64,000 nt of DNA from the NCBI GenBank assembly GCA_016794365.1, contig JAEUKB010000058.1:1-64000 (forward strand), read 5' to 3'. The DNA comes from Myxococcales bacterium. GTDB lineage: Bacteria; Myxococcota_A; Polyangia; Palsa-1104; JAEUJZ01. The notes beneath the pieces were generated by a model that ran no database searches, was not told the DNA's origin, and worked only from the letters and a program-made list of their open reading frames with translations. Below are positions 16,501 to 23,963 of this stretch, piece by piece; within the stretch, counting starts at the first letter, position 1, and the number at the start of each line of letters is the position of its first letter. The position numbers were made by a program, and so were the translations under genes.

Positions 16501-17958
16501 ATGAAAGAATCCACTGTGCGTATGCGTACACTTGTCGTTTCGGCAATGGCTCTGTGTTCCCTCTGTGTGGCGTCCGCTGGGCTTGCGGCTCGGTCTGAGC
16601 CTGATGATGCGGTGCCCAAACGCGATCATTCCGAGCCGTTGGCTGTGACGCCTGCGGTCGAGGACAGCCTGCGGAAGCGGCTCGATTCGGCGCTTGATCA
16701 GCTCGAGCACCAGCGGACGATCCTTGAAGCGCAGCAGCAGACGCTCCGCACGCAGCAAGCCACCTTGGATGAGCTACGGACGGCGCGGCTGGCAGACGAA
16801 GCGGCGCGTACGCACGAAGCGGCGGAGCGGCGCAAGCAGGATGCAGAGCGTCCCACGGTGATGGCTCGAGTTGGAGAGGGACTGACGGCCAAGGTTGGCG
16901 AGCTCTTTTCGCTGACGCTGCGCGGTCGCATCCAGGTGCAGGTTGAGTCGCTGACACCGACCCAAACCGCAGCCCTTGCCGGGCAGCCGGACGAAAGCGA
17001 GCTGGCGTTTCAGGTGCGACGACTGCGCTTTGTGTTGACGGGCTACGCGCTGACGCCGAAGCTGACCTATTCCATCCAGCTCGGCCTGTCGAACCGAGAC
17101 ACCGAGAGTGACCTGCGGCTCATTCCGCGTGATGCGTACGTCAGCTACGCGCCGCTTCGCGAGCTACAGATCCGATTTGGCCAAATGAAGGTTCCGTTCG
17201 GTCGCCAGCGCGTGGTGTCGTCGTCATCGCTCCAGCTGGTGGACCGCTCGCTGGTGACGCTGGAGCTAAACCTCGATCGAGACGTGGGCGTGTACCTGTT
17301 TTCGCCGGACGTGGGTGGCAAAGGAGTCTTTCAGTACTGGGTGGGCATCTTTGGCGGCGAAGGACGCAACCGGCTGGGCAACACCGCCGGGGGCCTGTAC
17401 TTTGCGCGGATCCAGCTGACGCCGCTTGGACTGTATGACGACCTCGTCGAGGGAGACCACGAGCGCTCATCACGCCCGCGCCTGGCACTGTCTGCGGCGG
17501 TCGGTTACAACCAGCACACCAACCGGCAGCGCTCGACGCTGGGCAGCACCTATACGCTCGGCGACGTAAGCTACCTTCACGCGAGCGGCGACCTTCAGTT
17601 CAAGTACTGCGGTCTGTTTGTCCAGGCGGAAGCCTTCTACCGGCAAGCGGACCGCGACGTGCTGACCGATCCCAAGCGGGTCGTCAAGGATGAGTACTCG
17701 CGTTCGGCGTGGGGCTACTACGTGCAAGCGGGCTATCTGTTTGCGCGTCCCATCGAGCTGGCGGCGCGCTTTGGCGAGCTGCGACCCCTTGGTGCGACCG
17801 ACCCAACGCTGCCGCTGCAACGTGAGCTGGGCGGCGGCCTGTCGTATTACTTTTTGCGGCACAACCTCAAGCTACAGAGCGACTACTTCTATCTATTTGG
17901 CAATGACGCAAACGCCCAAAAGCACCAAGCACGCCTGCAAGCCCAGCTGTTCTTTTAG
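16501..17958 (+). CDS. OprO/OprP-type outer-membrane porin
   Basis: A porin of the phosphate/polyphosphate-selective OprO/P family. The signal peptide is MRTLVVSAMALCSLCVASAG, followed by a coiled-coil region (about 60-120, Gln/Glu/Arg-rich) and then a beta-barrel with alternating strands (RGRIQVQVES, VRRLRFVLTGYAL, YVSYAPLRELQIRFGQMKVPFGRQ). The C-terminus ends in Phe-Phe, as outer-membrane proteins do. The start could be 16480, 16501 or 16522; none has a strong ribosome-binding site. Divergent from the selenoprotein gene across about 137 bp. The last base of the stop codon is the first base of the second 122-bp repeat. No phosphate-uptake gene is near, so selectivity is open. Confidence 0.8.
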   Translation: MKESTVRMRTLVVSAMALCSLCVASAGLAARSEPDDAVPKRDHSEPLAVTPAVEDSLRKRLDSALDQLEHQRTILEAQQQTLRTQQATLDELRTARLADEAARTHEAAERRKQDAERPTVMARVGEGLTAKVGELFSLTLRGRIQVQVESLTPTQTAALAGQPDESELAFQVRRLRFVLTGYALTPKLTYSIQLGLSNRDTESDLRLIPRDAYVSYAPLRELQIRFGQMKVPFGRQRVVSSSSLQLVDRSLVTLELNLDRDVGVYLFSPDVGGKGVFQYWVGIFGGEGRNRLGNTAGGLYFARIQLTPLGLYDDLVEGDHERSSRPRLALSAAVGYNQHTNRQRSTLGSTYTLGDVSYLHASGDLQFKYCGLFVQAEAFYRQADRDVLTDPKRVVKDEYSRSAWGYYVQAGYLFARPIELAARFGELRPLGATDPTLPLQRELGGGLSYYFLRHNLKLQSDYFYLFGNDANAQKHQARLQAQLFF

Positions 17959-18325
17959 AACGCCTCACGAAACCGTCATGAGGAACCCTGGAGGCAAAGA
18001 GGCGGACCGGAGCGTACGCAAGTACGTGAGGACCGACGATGCAGCAGCCAGGGTCCGCAATAGGTTTTGCTAGGTGTTCTGGTTCATCATCGATGACGGC
18101 ATAAGGCGGACCCTCTTTGTGGGTCACTTCCGTGCCAGCTCGTAGCCCAGCAGCGACGCACCTCTTCCTTACGTGCAGCCCGACGGGAAAGCGGCGTCCG
18201 TCGCGATGGATGATGGTTCCCTCGTCAATCGGGTCGGGCGTGCCGACGCACAAAATCTTGATCCGTCCGATGCTGCTCGGTTCGGTGTAGATGCAGTTGG
18301 CTGGCGCAGCAGGGCAGCGTTTCAC
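17867..18325 (-). CDS. small unknown protein at the end of the radical-SAM operon
   Basis: A GTG at 18325 begins six nt after the stop of the radical-SAM gene, so the gene reads as the last of that operon. The first 85 residues look protein-like (RIKILCVGTPDPIDEGTIIH, RRFPVGLHVRKRCVAAGL, four Cys). From about residue 86 the frame passes through the 122-bp repeat and antisense to the porin end, so this tail is probably acquired and the original end lost. No family is recognised. As a Cys-containing small product beside radical-SAM enzymes it deserves testing as a substrate, but nothing in the sequence proves that. Confidence 0.45.
   Translation of the reverse strand: MKRCPAAPANCIYTEPSSIGRIKILCVGTPDPIDEGTIIHRDGRRFPVGLHVRKRCVAAGLRAGTEVTHKEGPPYAVIDDEPEHLAKPIADPGCCIVGPHVLAYAPVRLFASRVPHDGFVRRSKRTAGLAGVLGAFGRLRHCQIDRSSRSVA
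17958..18079. repeat. 122-bp structured dispersed repeat, copy 2
   Basis: Same length and organisation as 13055-13176, starting on the last base of the porin stop. The central block around CGTACGCAAGTACG is identical. The outer arms (17958-17974 and 18063-18079) pair with some G-U wobbles. The inner arms differ in sequence from copy 1 but still pair (CCCTGG with CCAGGG here). Confidence 0.85.
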
Positions 18326-18331
18326 GGAGCG

Positions 18332-19504
18332 TCAGCGACGGCCGGTGAGATCGAACGGACGCATGCGTCCACTCCAGCGGATCTGCATGAGGTCGCTGCG
18401 CGGGGGGGGCGCTGTGCTGAGAAAATTCTCTGCGTCGTAGGGCACAGCCATGGCCGTAGATCGATTCAGACGGCGATAGCACATGCCGCAGCCATCGCAG
18501 TGCCACGAGGGACGATCTTCCGCGAATCCGCGACGAATTCGCTGGTACAGCGGGCCATTCCAGATTTCCGAAAAGTCAGTCTGCATGATGTTGCCTGCTT
18601 GGTCGCCGCCGTGTGAATGACACGGAAGGACGGCCCCATCGTAGTCAATCCAGGCTTCATGCCACGGCAGGTGGCAAGCGACGCGCTGCAGTACAGCCTC
18701 CGTCGTTTGGGCGGCGGGCTCTGCTATCTGAAGCTGCACCCCCAGACGCAGCGCAAGTTCTTGGGCTCTGTCCGCGACAGGCTGCCAGAGGGTGGGCTCC
18801 GCCACGATAGCCTCTGCATCCATGTCTGCGCTAAATGAAAACAAGTGATAGGCGCGCACGCGCGGAACCCCCAATGCTGCCGCCAGTTCGACGAGCGCAG
18901 GCAGCTCACACACATTCGAGCGCATCAGGGTCATCTGCAGCGCGACGATCGGCCTGCGGATGGTCACCGCAGCCAGACGATTGACCAGGGCGCGAACATT
19001 GGCACAAACCGCGTCGAACTGCGCCCCGCGACGCAGGCGCTCAAAGGTTTCCTTTTGAGCGCCATCCATGGACACCTTCACGTCACGGGCAATCGGCGCG
19101 ATCCAATCGATCCGCGCATCATCTAGGAGCGTTCCGTTTGTGGTCAGGTCGAGAAGGACACCGTGCTTCTCCATCTGCAGGCACAGTTCGCGGAAAAGGG
19201 GCCAGGCAAAGGGCTCACCGACGTTTGTCGGGTGCAGTTCGATCAGGGTTGGGAACAGCTCGCGAACCACGGCGTCTAGCACTGTTCGATCCATGCGAGG
19301 CGTCTTCCTGCTGCGCGGAATCTGACAGTGTGGACAGTCCAGATTGCATGCATCAGTGGTCTGCAGCGTGATCTTCGATGGCCATGCATCTACGATCTGA
19401 TCACGTGACGCATGACTCACGTTGGCACGCACCAGATTTTGCAGCTTGCGCGACGTCAACGGATGGTTGGCATCCAGCGCGCTAGAGTCGATGTAGGGAT
19501 CCAT
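18332..19504 (-). CDS. radical SAM/SPASM-domain enzyme
   Basis: A 390-residue radical S-adenosylmethionine enzyme. The cluster motif is CNLDCPHC (C53, C57, C60), followed by VGEP, LTTNGTLL and VKVSMDGA, all typical of the SPASM subfamily. A Cys-rich C-terminal region (CHLPWHEAWIDYDG, PCHSHGG, CDGCGMC) would hold auxiliary iron-sulfur clusters. It aligns by eye along its length with the C-terminal half of the 23960-26311 product, so the two are paralogues. SPASM enzymes usually modify peptides, less often sugars. It overlaps the carbamoyltransferase gene by 23 bp. The family is certain; the substrate is unknown. Confidence 0.9.
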   Translation of the reverse strand: MDPYIDSSALDANHPLTSRKLQNLVRANVSHASRDQIVDAWPSKITLQTTDACNLDCPHCQIPRSRKTPRMDRTVLDAVVRELFPTLIELHPTNVGEPFAWPLFRELCLQMEKHGVLLDLTTNGTLLDDARIDWIAPIARDVKVSMDGAQKETFERLRRGAQFDAVCANVRALVNRLAAVTIRRPIVALQMTLMRSNVCELPALVELAAALGVPRVRAYHLFSFSADMDAEAIVAEPTLWQPVADRAQELALRLGVQLQIAEPAAQTTEAVLQRVACHLPWHEAWIDYDGAVLPCHSHGGDQAGNIMQTDFSEIWNGPLYQRIRRGFAEDRPSWHCDGCGMCYRRLNRSTAMAVPYDAENFLSTAPPPRSDLMQIRWSGRMRPFDLTGRR

Positions 19505-21143
19505 GGATCACCACGGCATCGAGCCCCATCGATCGTGCCGCCGGCAGAGCATCTTCATGACGGTGCAGAATCGGCTGACCGCGCACGTTGAAGGAAGTAT
19601 TGATGAGCGCAGCAATCCCGTGCGATTGCCACAAGCGCAAAAGGAGCGCATACAGGAACGCATTGTCCTCATCGTCACGGTTGACGACCTGCGCACGTAC
19701 CGTCCCATCTTTGTGTAAGACTCCGGCAAGCTGCGCATGATAGGAGGTCTGCACGGGCCAGGCTCCCAGCATGTATCGGGCGAGTGGGCTCTTCGTCACG
19801 GCTTCAGCGAACACCACGGAGGCGGCTTCGGCGCACAGCACGGGCGCAATGGGGCGGTACCACTCTCTCCCCTTCATCTGCTGACTTATGCGCTGGGCCA
19901 ATGCCCTATTGTCTGCACGAGCAACGAGACTTCGGTGACCCAGCGCGCGAGGCCCGACTTCGGCTGCGCCATTGCAAATGCCCACGACAGCGCCAGAGAC
20001 TAGCAGCTCTGCAAGGTCATCGATTGCATGCAGCGCTGGGGGGATTTTCGGAACATCAAAGGCATTCAGAAACGGGCCGTGCAAGCAGATCTGTTCGCGC
20101 TCTTGGTATTCGACCCAGGCCGCTGCCCCCAGAGCCAGTCCTGAGTCGCTGGTACAGGGCGGAATATTCACGCGCTCAAAGAGCTGCTCGAGGCGCACAT
20201 TCGTGGGGATATTCAGCGCCGCGCCCCCAGCCAGATAGAGAATGCGAGCCCCCGTCATACGCTTCCAATCTGCCAGTGTGTTCAGCACGTCTCTCTCGAA
20301 CGCGGCTTGCAAGCAGGCGCAGATCTCCTTGAGTTCATCGCGATGCGCATCGAATTGCTGAAGGGGCACTCCAATGTGGCGCTCCACCTCTTCCCGAAGC
20401 AACTCCCGCGCTTCCTGAGTCTGGTCGGAGTGGTTCAGAAAGTAGTCATGTTTTTCTAGCCAGGCCAGCGTGCGGGTCGTCGGCACACCGTGTCCTGCGT
20501 AGCCCATCAGTTTACCCGGCATGGCCAGATGATCTGCTGCGTGGAGGCCCAGAATGCTTCGCACCAGCGGGCTGGCGTTAAAGTTGTTCACGACTCGCTT
20601 CAAGCGTCCCCACGACCGTGCGATCAAACGGGGCCGCTTGCCTTCCATCATCCAGCAGGAGCAAGCAGAATCCGATGCACCCCCGTCGATATGTACCAAT
20701 AGCGCGCCCTCCTCGAAGTGGCCGAAGAAAGGCAGAAGCGACGCGACGTGCGCGAACTCGTGACACATCACCAAGCCGTCGGCAGCGCGAGGCGTTAGGC
20801 CATCGGGAAACCACTGCACGCGTGCTCGAACCAAAACATCTTCGATGGCCAGGGCATCCTGCGGTTCGATGCGCAGGTTCCCATCGTGCGAGACAAAGCT
20901 GTTTCCTAGGAACGTGTTAACGGAGACGAACCGGACTGGCTCTGTCGAGGCAACATGCGAAGCCAGCAGTGCGTTAATGTACTGTGGCAAACGATTGTCG
21001 TGCTTGCGACCCGTCGCGCGTTCCAGCTCAATGACGGTCTGGACCTGTCCATCCCGCAAAATTGCCAGACCATGATCATGCACATAGGTGGGTCCGGACC
21101 CCTGTGTCGTGTCCGCGATTCCGTATAAGCCAACCGTGATCAC
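19482..21143 (-). CDS. NodU/CmcH-type carbamoyltransferase
   Basis: O-carbamoyltransferase of the NodU/CmcH/TobZ family, which moves carbamoyl from carbamoyl phosphate, via carbamoyl-AMP, to a hydroxyl of a sugar or natural product. The N-terminal Kae1-like domain shows HEFAH (H128, H132, metal ligands), the glycine-rich LAGGAALN and TSDSGLALGAAA. The C-terminal domain shows EVGPRALGHRSLVA, REWYRPIAPV and NTSFNVRGQPI. The 553-residue length is normal. The start is set at the GTG 21143, which overlaps the upstream TGA (GTGA) with AGAGG about 8 nt before it; the frame is open further upstream but without homology. The acceptor is presumably made by the surrounding operon. Confidence 0.92.
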   Translation of the reverse strand: MITVGLYGIADTTQGSGPTYVHDHGLAILRDGQVQTVIELERATGRKHDNRLPQYINALLASHVASTEPVRFVSVNTFLGNSFVSHDGNLRIEPQDALAIEDVLVRARVQWFPDGLTPRAADGLVMCHEFAHVASLLPFFGHFEEGALLVHIDGGASDSACSCWMMEGKRPRLIARSWGRLKRVVNNFNASPLVRSILGLHAADHLAMPGKLMGYAGHGVPTTRTLAWLEKHDYFLNHSDQTQEARELLREEVERHIGVPLQQFDAHRDELKEICACLQAAFERDVLNTLADWKRMTGARILYLAGGAALNIPTNVRLEQLFERVNIPPCTSDSGLALGAAAWVEYQEREQICLHGPFLNAFDVPKIPPALHAIDDLAELLVSGAVVGICNGAAEVGPRALGHRSLVARADNRALAQRISQQMKGREWYRPIAPVLCAEAASVVFAEAVTKSPLARYMLGAWPVQTSYHAQLAGVLHKDGTVRAQVVNRDDEDNAFLYALLLRLWQSHGIAALINTSFNVRGQPILHRHEDALPAARSMGLDAVVIHGSLHRL

Positions 21144-21805
21144 CCAGAAACCTCTGTGCACAGAGACATCGCTCGTGCGCTGATGGGCCCACCGTGCGCA
21201 GAAACTCGCTCGTAGCGCCGAATCATAGCCCGTCGCTCGGCGGGTGGCTGAGCCAGAAACAGCTGCCACACATACTCCTCTTGCTCTGCCGGGACTACAA
21301 AACCCAGCTCATCCGCATAGCGATGCATGCGCTCTAAGGTGTAAAGCGAATACTTCCAGTTCACAAGCGGGGTGAGGAGCAGGATTTCTCGCCGCGTCAC
21401 GCTCGTATGTGCCAAGGGATGCACCAGTGCGCGGTCGCCTTGCGGACCACGCTCACAACCGACAGCTGACAGGGCGATGTCGGTGCTTTCAATCCGCGCT
21501 TCTAGCGTCGCCAGCGTGGTGTCGTACGCGACTTCAATGGTCAGCTCGTCCAGAGACAGCGTCGTTTGGTACGGTGGATTTTCGGCGATGGTCCGAGCAC
21601 CGTGCGACCGCAGCGCCTCCAGCACTTCGTGTCGGAAATCGGCCCCCGAACAGAATAGATCAAGATCACGCGGAGGCCGACCGTGCAGCAAGCACTTGTA
21701 TGCACCACCAATTAAGAAGACGCGCCCCTGCGTGCGTGACGGCAAAAAACGGTCGAGCCAAGTGCGGCCGAGTTGCAGAACCTTGCTGGGGGCCAATTCG
21801 TTCAT
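21140..21805 (-). CDS. polymerase-beta-type nucleotidyltransferase
   Basis: A 221-residue protein with the nucleotidyltransferase signature: FLIGGAYKCLLHG (the Gly-Gly helix-turn) followed by PPRDLDLF, whose D47 and D49 are the metal-binding Asp pair. It resembles the catalytic N-terminal part of the poly(A) polymerase/CCA-adding and AbiEii-like groups, without a recognisable RNA-binding tail. The start is the ATG at 21805, which overlaps the upstream stop (ATGA). It may adenylylate or otherwise nucleotidylate a pathway intermediate or carrier; that is inference from its place in the operon. Confidence 0.75.
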   Translation of the reverse strand: MNELAPSKVLQLGRTWLDRFLPSRTQGRVFLIGGAYKCLLHGRPPRDLDLFCSGADFRHEVLEALRSHGARTIAENPPYQTTLSLDELTIEVAYDTTLATLEARIESTDIALSAVGCERGPQGDRALVHPLAHTSVTRREILLLTPLVNWKYSLYTLERMHRYADELGFVVPAEQEEYVWQLFLAQPPAERRAMIRRYERVSAHGGPISARAMSLCTEVSG

Positions 21806-22638
21806 TGGGCGACGCTCATGGCTGATGAGAGCGATTTTCCTCGGACGCGCAGCCACAGAGGTACCTCCATGGTCTTTTCGTGCCAGGTGCCGTGCTCCCA
21901 AAGACCATCCTCACCCCAGCAGTCACCATGATCAGCCGTAGCCAGAACCGTCGCTGCGGAAAACGAATCCAACAGGGGCGCAATCCTGTACACAATGTAC
22001 TCGAAGCATGCCAGTTGGCGCAGCTGACAGGTGACGCGATTGTTGGTCGTGGCGTAAGGAATGCAGGGATTGTCTCTCTCGCTCCAGGTTGCGCCAACGT
22101 GAAAGTAGGGTACGTGCGTCTCACCTGCATTGAGAAAACAGAACGTCGGCCTGTCTGCGCTCGTACTCAGCTGCTCCGCGAGCCACGCAAGCTGCAGTTC
22201 CAGTCCGCTCGTGCATCCGGGAAAAAAAAACTGCTGGAAGTCCTGCGTCAGCCAGGCGCCGGTTGGTGTGTGCGGATCGAACCAATCGACGGCTCCCGTG
22301 CCGAGTGTTCGATAGCCCAGTCGGTTAAATCCATCGATGATGTTGCGACCTGGCAGGACGAATCCGTCATCGGAACGAGCAGAGATCCGCGCGTTCACCA
22401 TGCGAAAGAGACGCCCCCATTTGGGGTCCAAAAAGGGTCTGCCGAGCCCCGGTACTCCCGGCGTGGCACCGACCCACATGGCCGCATGTGATCCGAAGGT
22501 GAAGTAACTCGGAGCCATTGCGCGGATGGGGAGCCCCAAGCCTGATAACGGAGGACCGCGAAGCGCTGTATCGAAGCGCAAGGAATCTAACGTGATGAAC
22601 AGCACGCTTTCCGATTGCTGAGGGGCGAATGCACTCAT
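21802..22638 (-). CDS. sulfatase-like (alkaline phosphatase superfamily) metalloenzyme
   Basis: A 278-residue protein with the alkaline-phosphatase-superfamily metal motifs LFITLDSLRFDT (Asp18) and TADHGDCWGEDGLWEHG near the end, plus a TFGSHAAMWVG segment in the place of the nucleophile. The CxPxR formylglycine motif of true sulfatases is absent, and the protein is short, so it more likely works as a phospho- or sulfo-transferase or hydrolase on a pathway intermediate. No signal peptide, so it acts in the cytoplasm. ATGA overlaps on both sides tie it to the operon. Confidence 0.75.
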   Translation of the reverse strand: MSAFAPQQSESVLFITLDSLRFDTALRGPPLSGLGLPIRAMAPSYFTFGSHAAMWVGATPGVPGLGRPFLDPKWGRLFRMVNARISARSDDGFVLPGRNIIDGFNRLGYRTLGTGAVDWFDPHTPTGAWLTQDFQQFFFPGCTSGLELQLAWLAEQLSTSADRPTFCFLNAGETHVPYFHVGATWSERDNPCIPYATTNNRVTCQLRQLACFEYIVYRIAPLLDSFSAATVLATADHGDCWGEDGLWEHGTWHEKTMEVPLWLRVRGKSLSSAMSVAQ

Positions 22639-23963
22639 GGCGCAGTCGTACTTTGCAACAAGAACTTGTCCACAATACGCAGTAGCTCAGCGCAGGCAGC
22701 ATCGAGCGCGACTCCTGTGTCCAGACGGTAGGCTTGCCAGCCCGGATCCCGAGTCCAGAACCCTTGCTCATAGTCTTCACGCAGCACGGCGTGCCCTCGT
22801 GCTTCAAGCTCTTGTCGCGTTGCATCCAACCGATAGCGTGGCCATGGCAGCCGCCCACCGCGCGCCAGCAGTCGTTGTTCACGCACAGCATCGCCTGCAT
22901 CGACCCATACGGTCAGAAGGGGCCCCGGACACTCGCGCAGCGCTGTTGCAACGTCGTAGCGATGAACGCCCACAGCAGAGAACTCAAAGATCGCATGCGT
23001 TTGTGTCCCGCAGGAACGAAGAAAAAGGGCCCTGGCAAGGCAGTCCCCAGCGACCGTTCCATCAGCGTGTGCTTGCCGGAAGTCATCAATAGCGAACAGC
23101 CTCACCCCGAACCGCTCGCAGAGCGCTGCAGCAAGGGTGGACTTGCCCGCACCTGGTAGGCCAATCAGTAAGATGCGCAGCTGAGCGTCCTTGCTCCCGT
23201 CGAGCGTTGGGACGGCAGGCCGCGCGTATGACGCTGCATCGCTTTCGGATGACCGCAGCAGCAGCACCTGGTCGCCACACTCATCGATGATCATCAGCGC
23301 GCCGTCATCCCGCTCCACCCTGGCTTGGCCGTTGTAGAACGGCTCGACGCAGGCAAAGCGGTGCGCATAGATCGCGCGACCGGTCCGATCCACGTGCATC
23401 CAGCCTCGGTCGTCGCGCGCACGAGCAAAGCCTTTATGAAAGACATCCAAATCCTGATAGTGAACACCGTGGATCAAACGACCCGCTTCATCGATATGCG
23501 ATGAGCGCCCATCCTCACGTTGGACCACTGCGATCCCTTCTCGAAAGTCACCCGCATAGCGGTAGCGGCGCTGATAGACGGGACGTCCGCTGACATCGAT
23601 GTGCTGATACCATCCATCGCTGGCGCGGACTGTGCAGCGTCCCTCCTGAAAGTTTCCGCACCAAGTGTAGCGTTCGCCCGTCAGGTCGCGACCATCGGGA
23701 TGGATATGATGCCAGCCATCGATCCCGTGGACGGATGACAGCCCTTCATAAAAGCCGAACGTGCGAACAAATCGTCGGGAATAGACTGCATCGCCTCGTT
23801 CATTGATGTGCCACGCCTTCCCTCGTGTACGAACCGCTGCCAGACCCGGTGGATGGAACTTCAGGACCTCGTCAAAGCGAGCCGCATACAGAGGAACGCC
23901 GTCAACCAGATGATGGCTCTGGTCGGGCGCAACGCGCGCTCTAAGCCATTGTTCGTTGGTCAC
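22635..23963 (-). CDS. WG-repeat protein fused to a P-loop kinase domain
   Basis: A 442-residue fusion. Residues about 15-235 hold a series of WG-type beta repeats, each with a pattern like GxGWxHIDxxGRxVY and a following F/Y-x-G/E turn. Residues about 262-440 form a small P-loop kinase with Walker A GLPGAGKST (268-276), a DDF motif soon after, and a lid-like Arg-rich stretch (REQRLLARGGR). The kinase part resembles small-molecule or nucleotide kinases. The repeats may bind the substrate or a partner. It overlaps both neighbours by 4 bp (ATGA). I do not know a characterised protein with this fusion. Confidence 0.75.
   Translation of the reverse strand: MTNEQWLRARVAPDQSHHLVDGVPLYAARFDEVLKFHPPGLAAVRTRGKAWHINERGDAVYSRRFVRTFGFYEGLSSVHGIDGWHHIHPDGRDLTGERYTWCGNFQEGRCTVRASDGWYQHIDVSGRPVYQRRYRYAGDFREGIAVVQREDGRSSHIDEAGRLIHGVHYQDLDVFHKGFARARDDRGWMHVDRTGRAIYAHRFACVEPFYNGQARVERDDGALMIIDECGDQVLLLRSSESDAASYARPAVPTLDGSKDAQLRILLIGLPGAGKSTLAAALCERFGVRLFAIDDFRQAHADGTVAGDCLARALFLRSCGTQTHAIFEFSAVGVHRYDVATALRECPGPLLTVWVDAGDAVREQRLLARGGRLPWPRYRLDATRQELEARGHAVLREDYEQGFWTRDPGWQAYRLDTGVALDAACAELLRIVDKFLLQSTTAP

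Noticed and set aside
19482..21143. Carbamoyltransferase as a tRNA-modifying Kae1/TsaD protein
   Set aside because: The C-terminal NodU domain and EVGPRALGHRS motif are characteristic of the carbamoyltransferase family and absent from TsaD.
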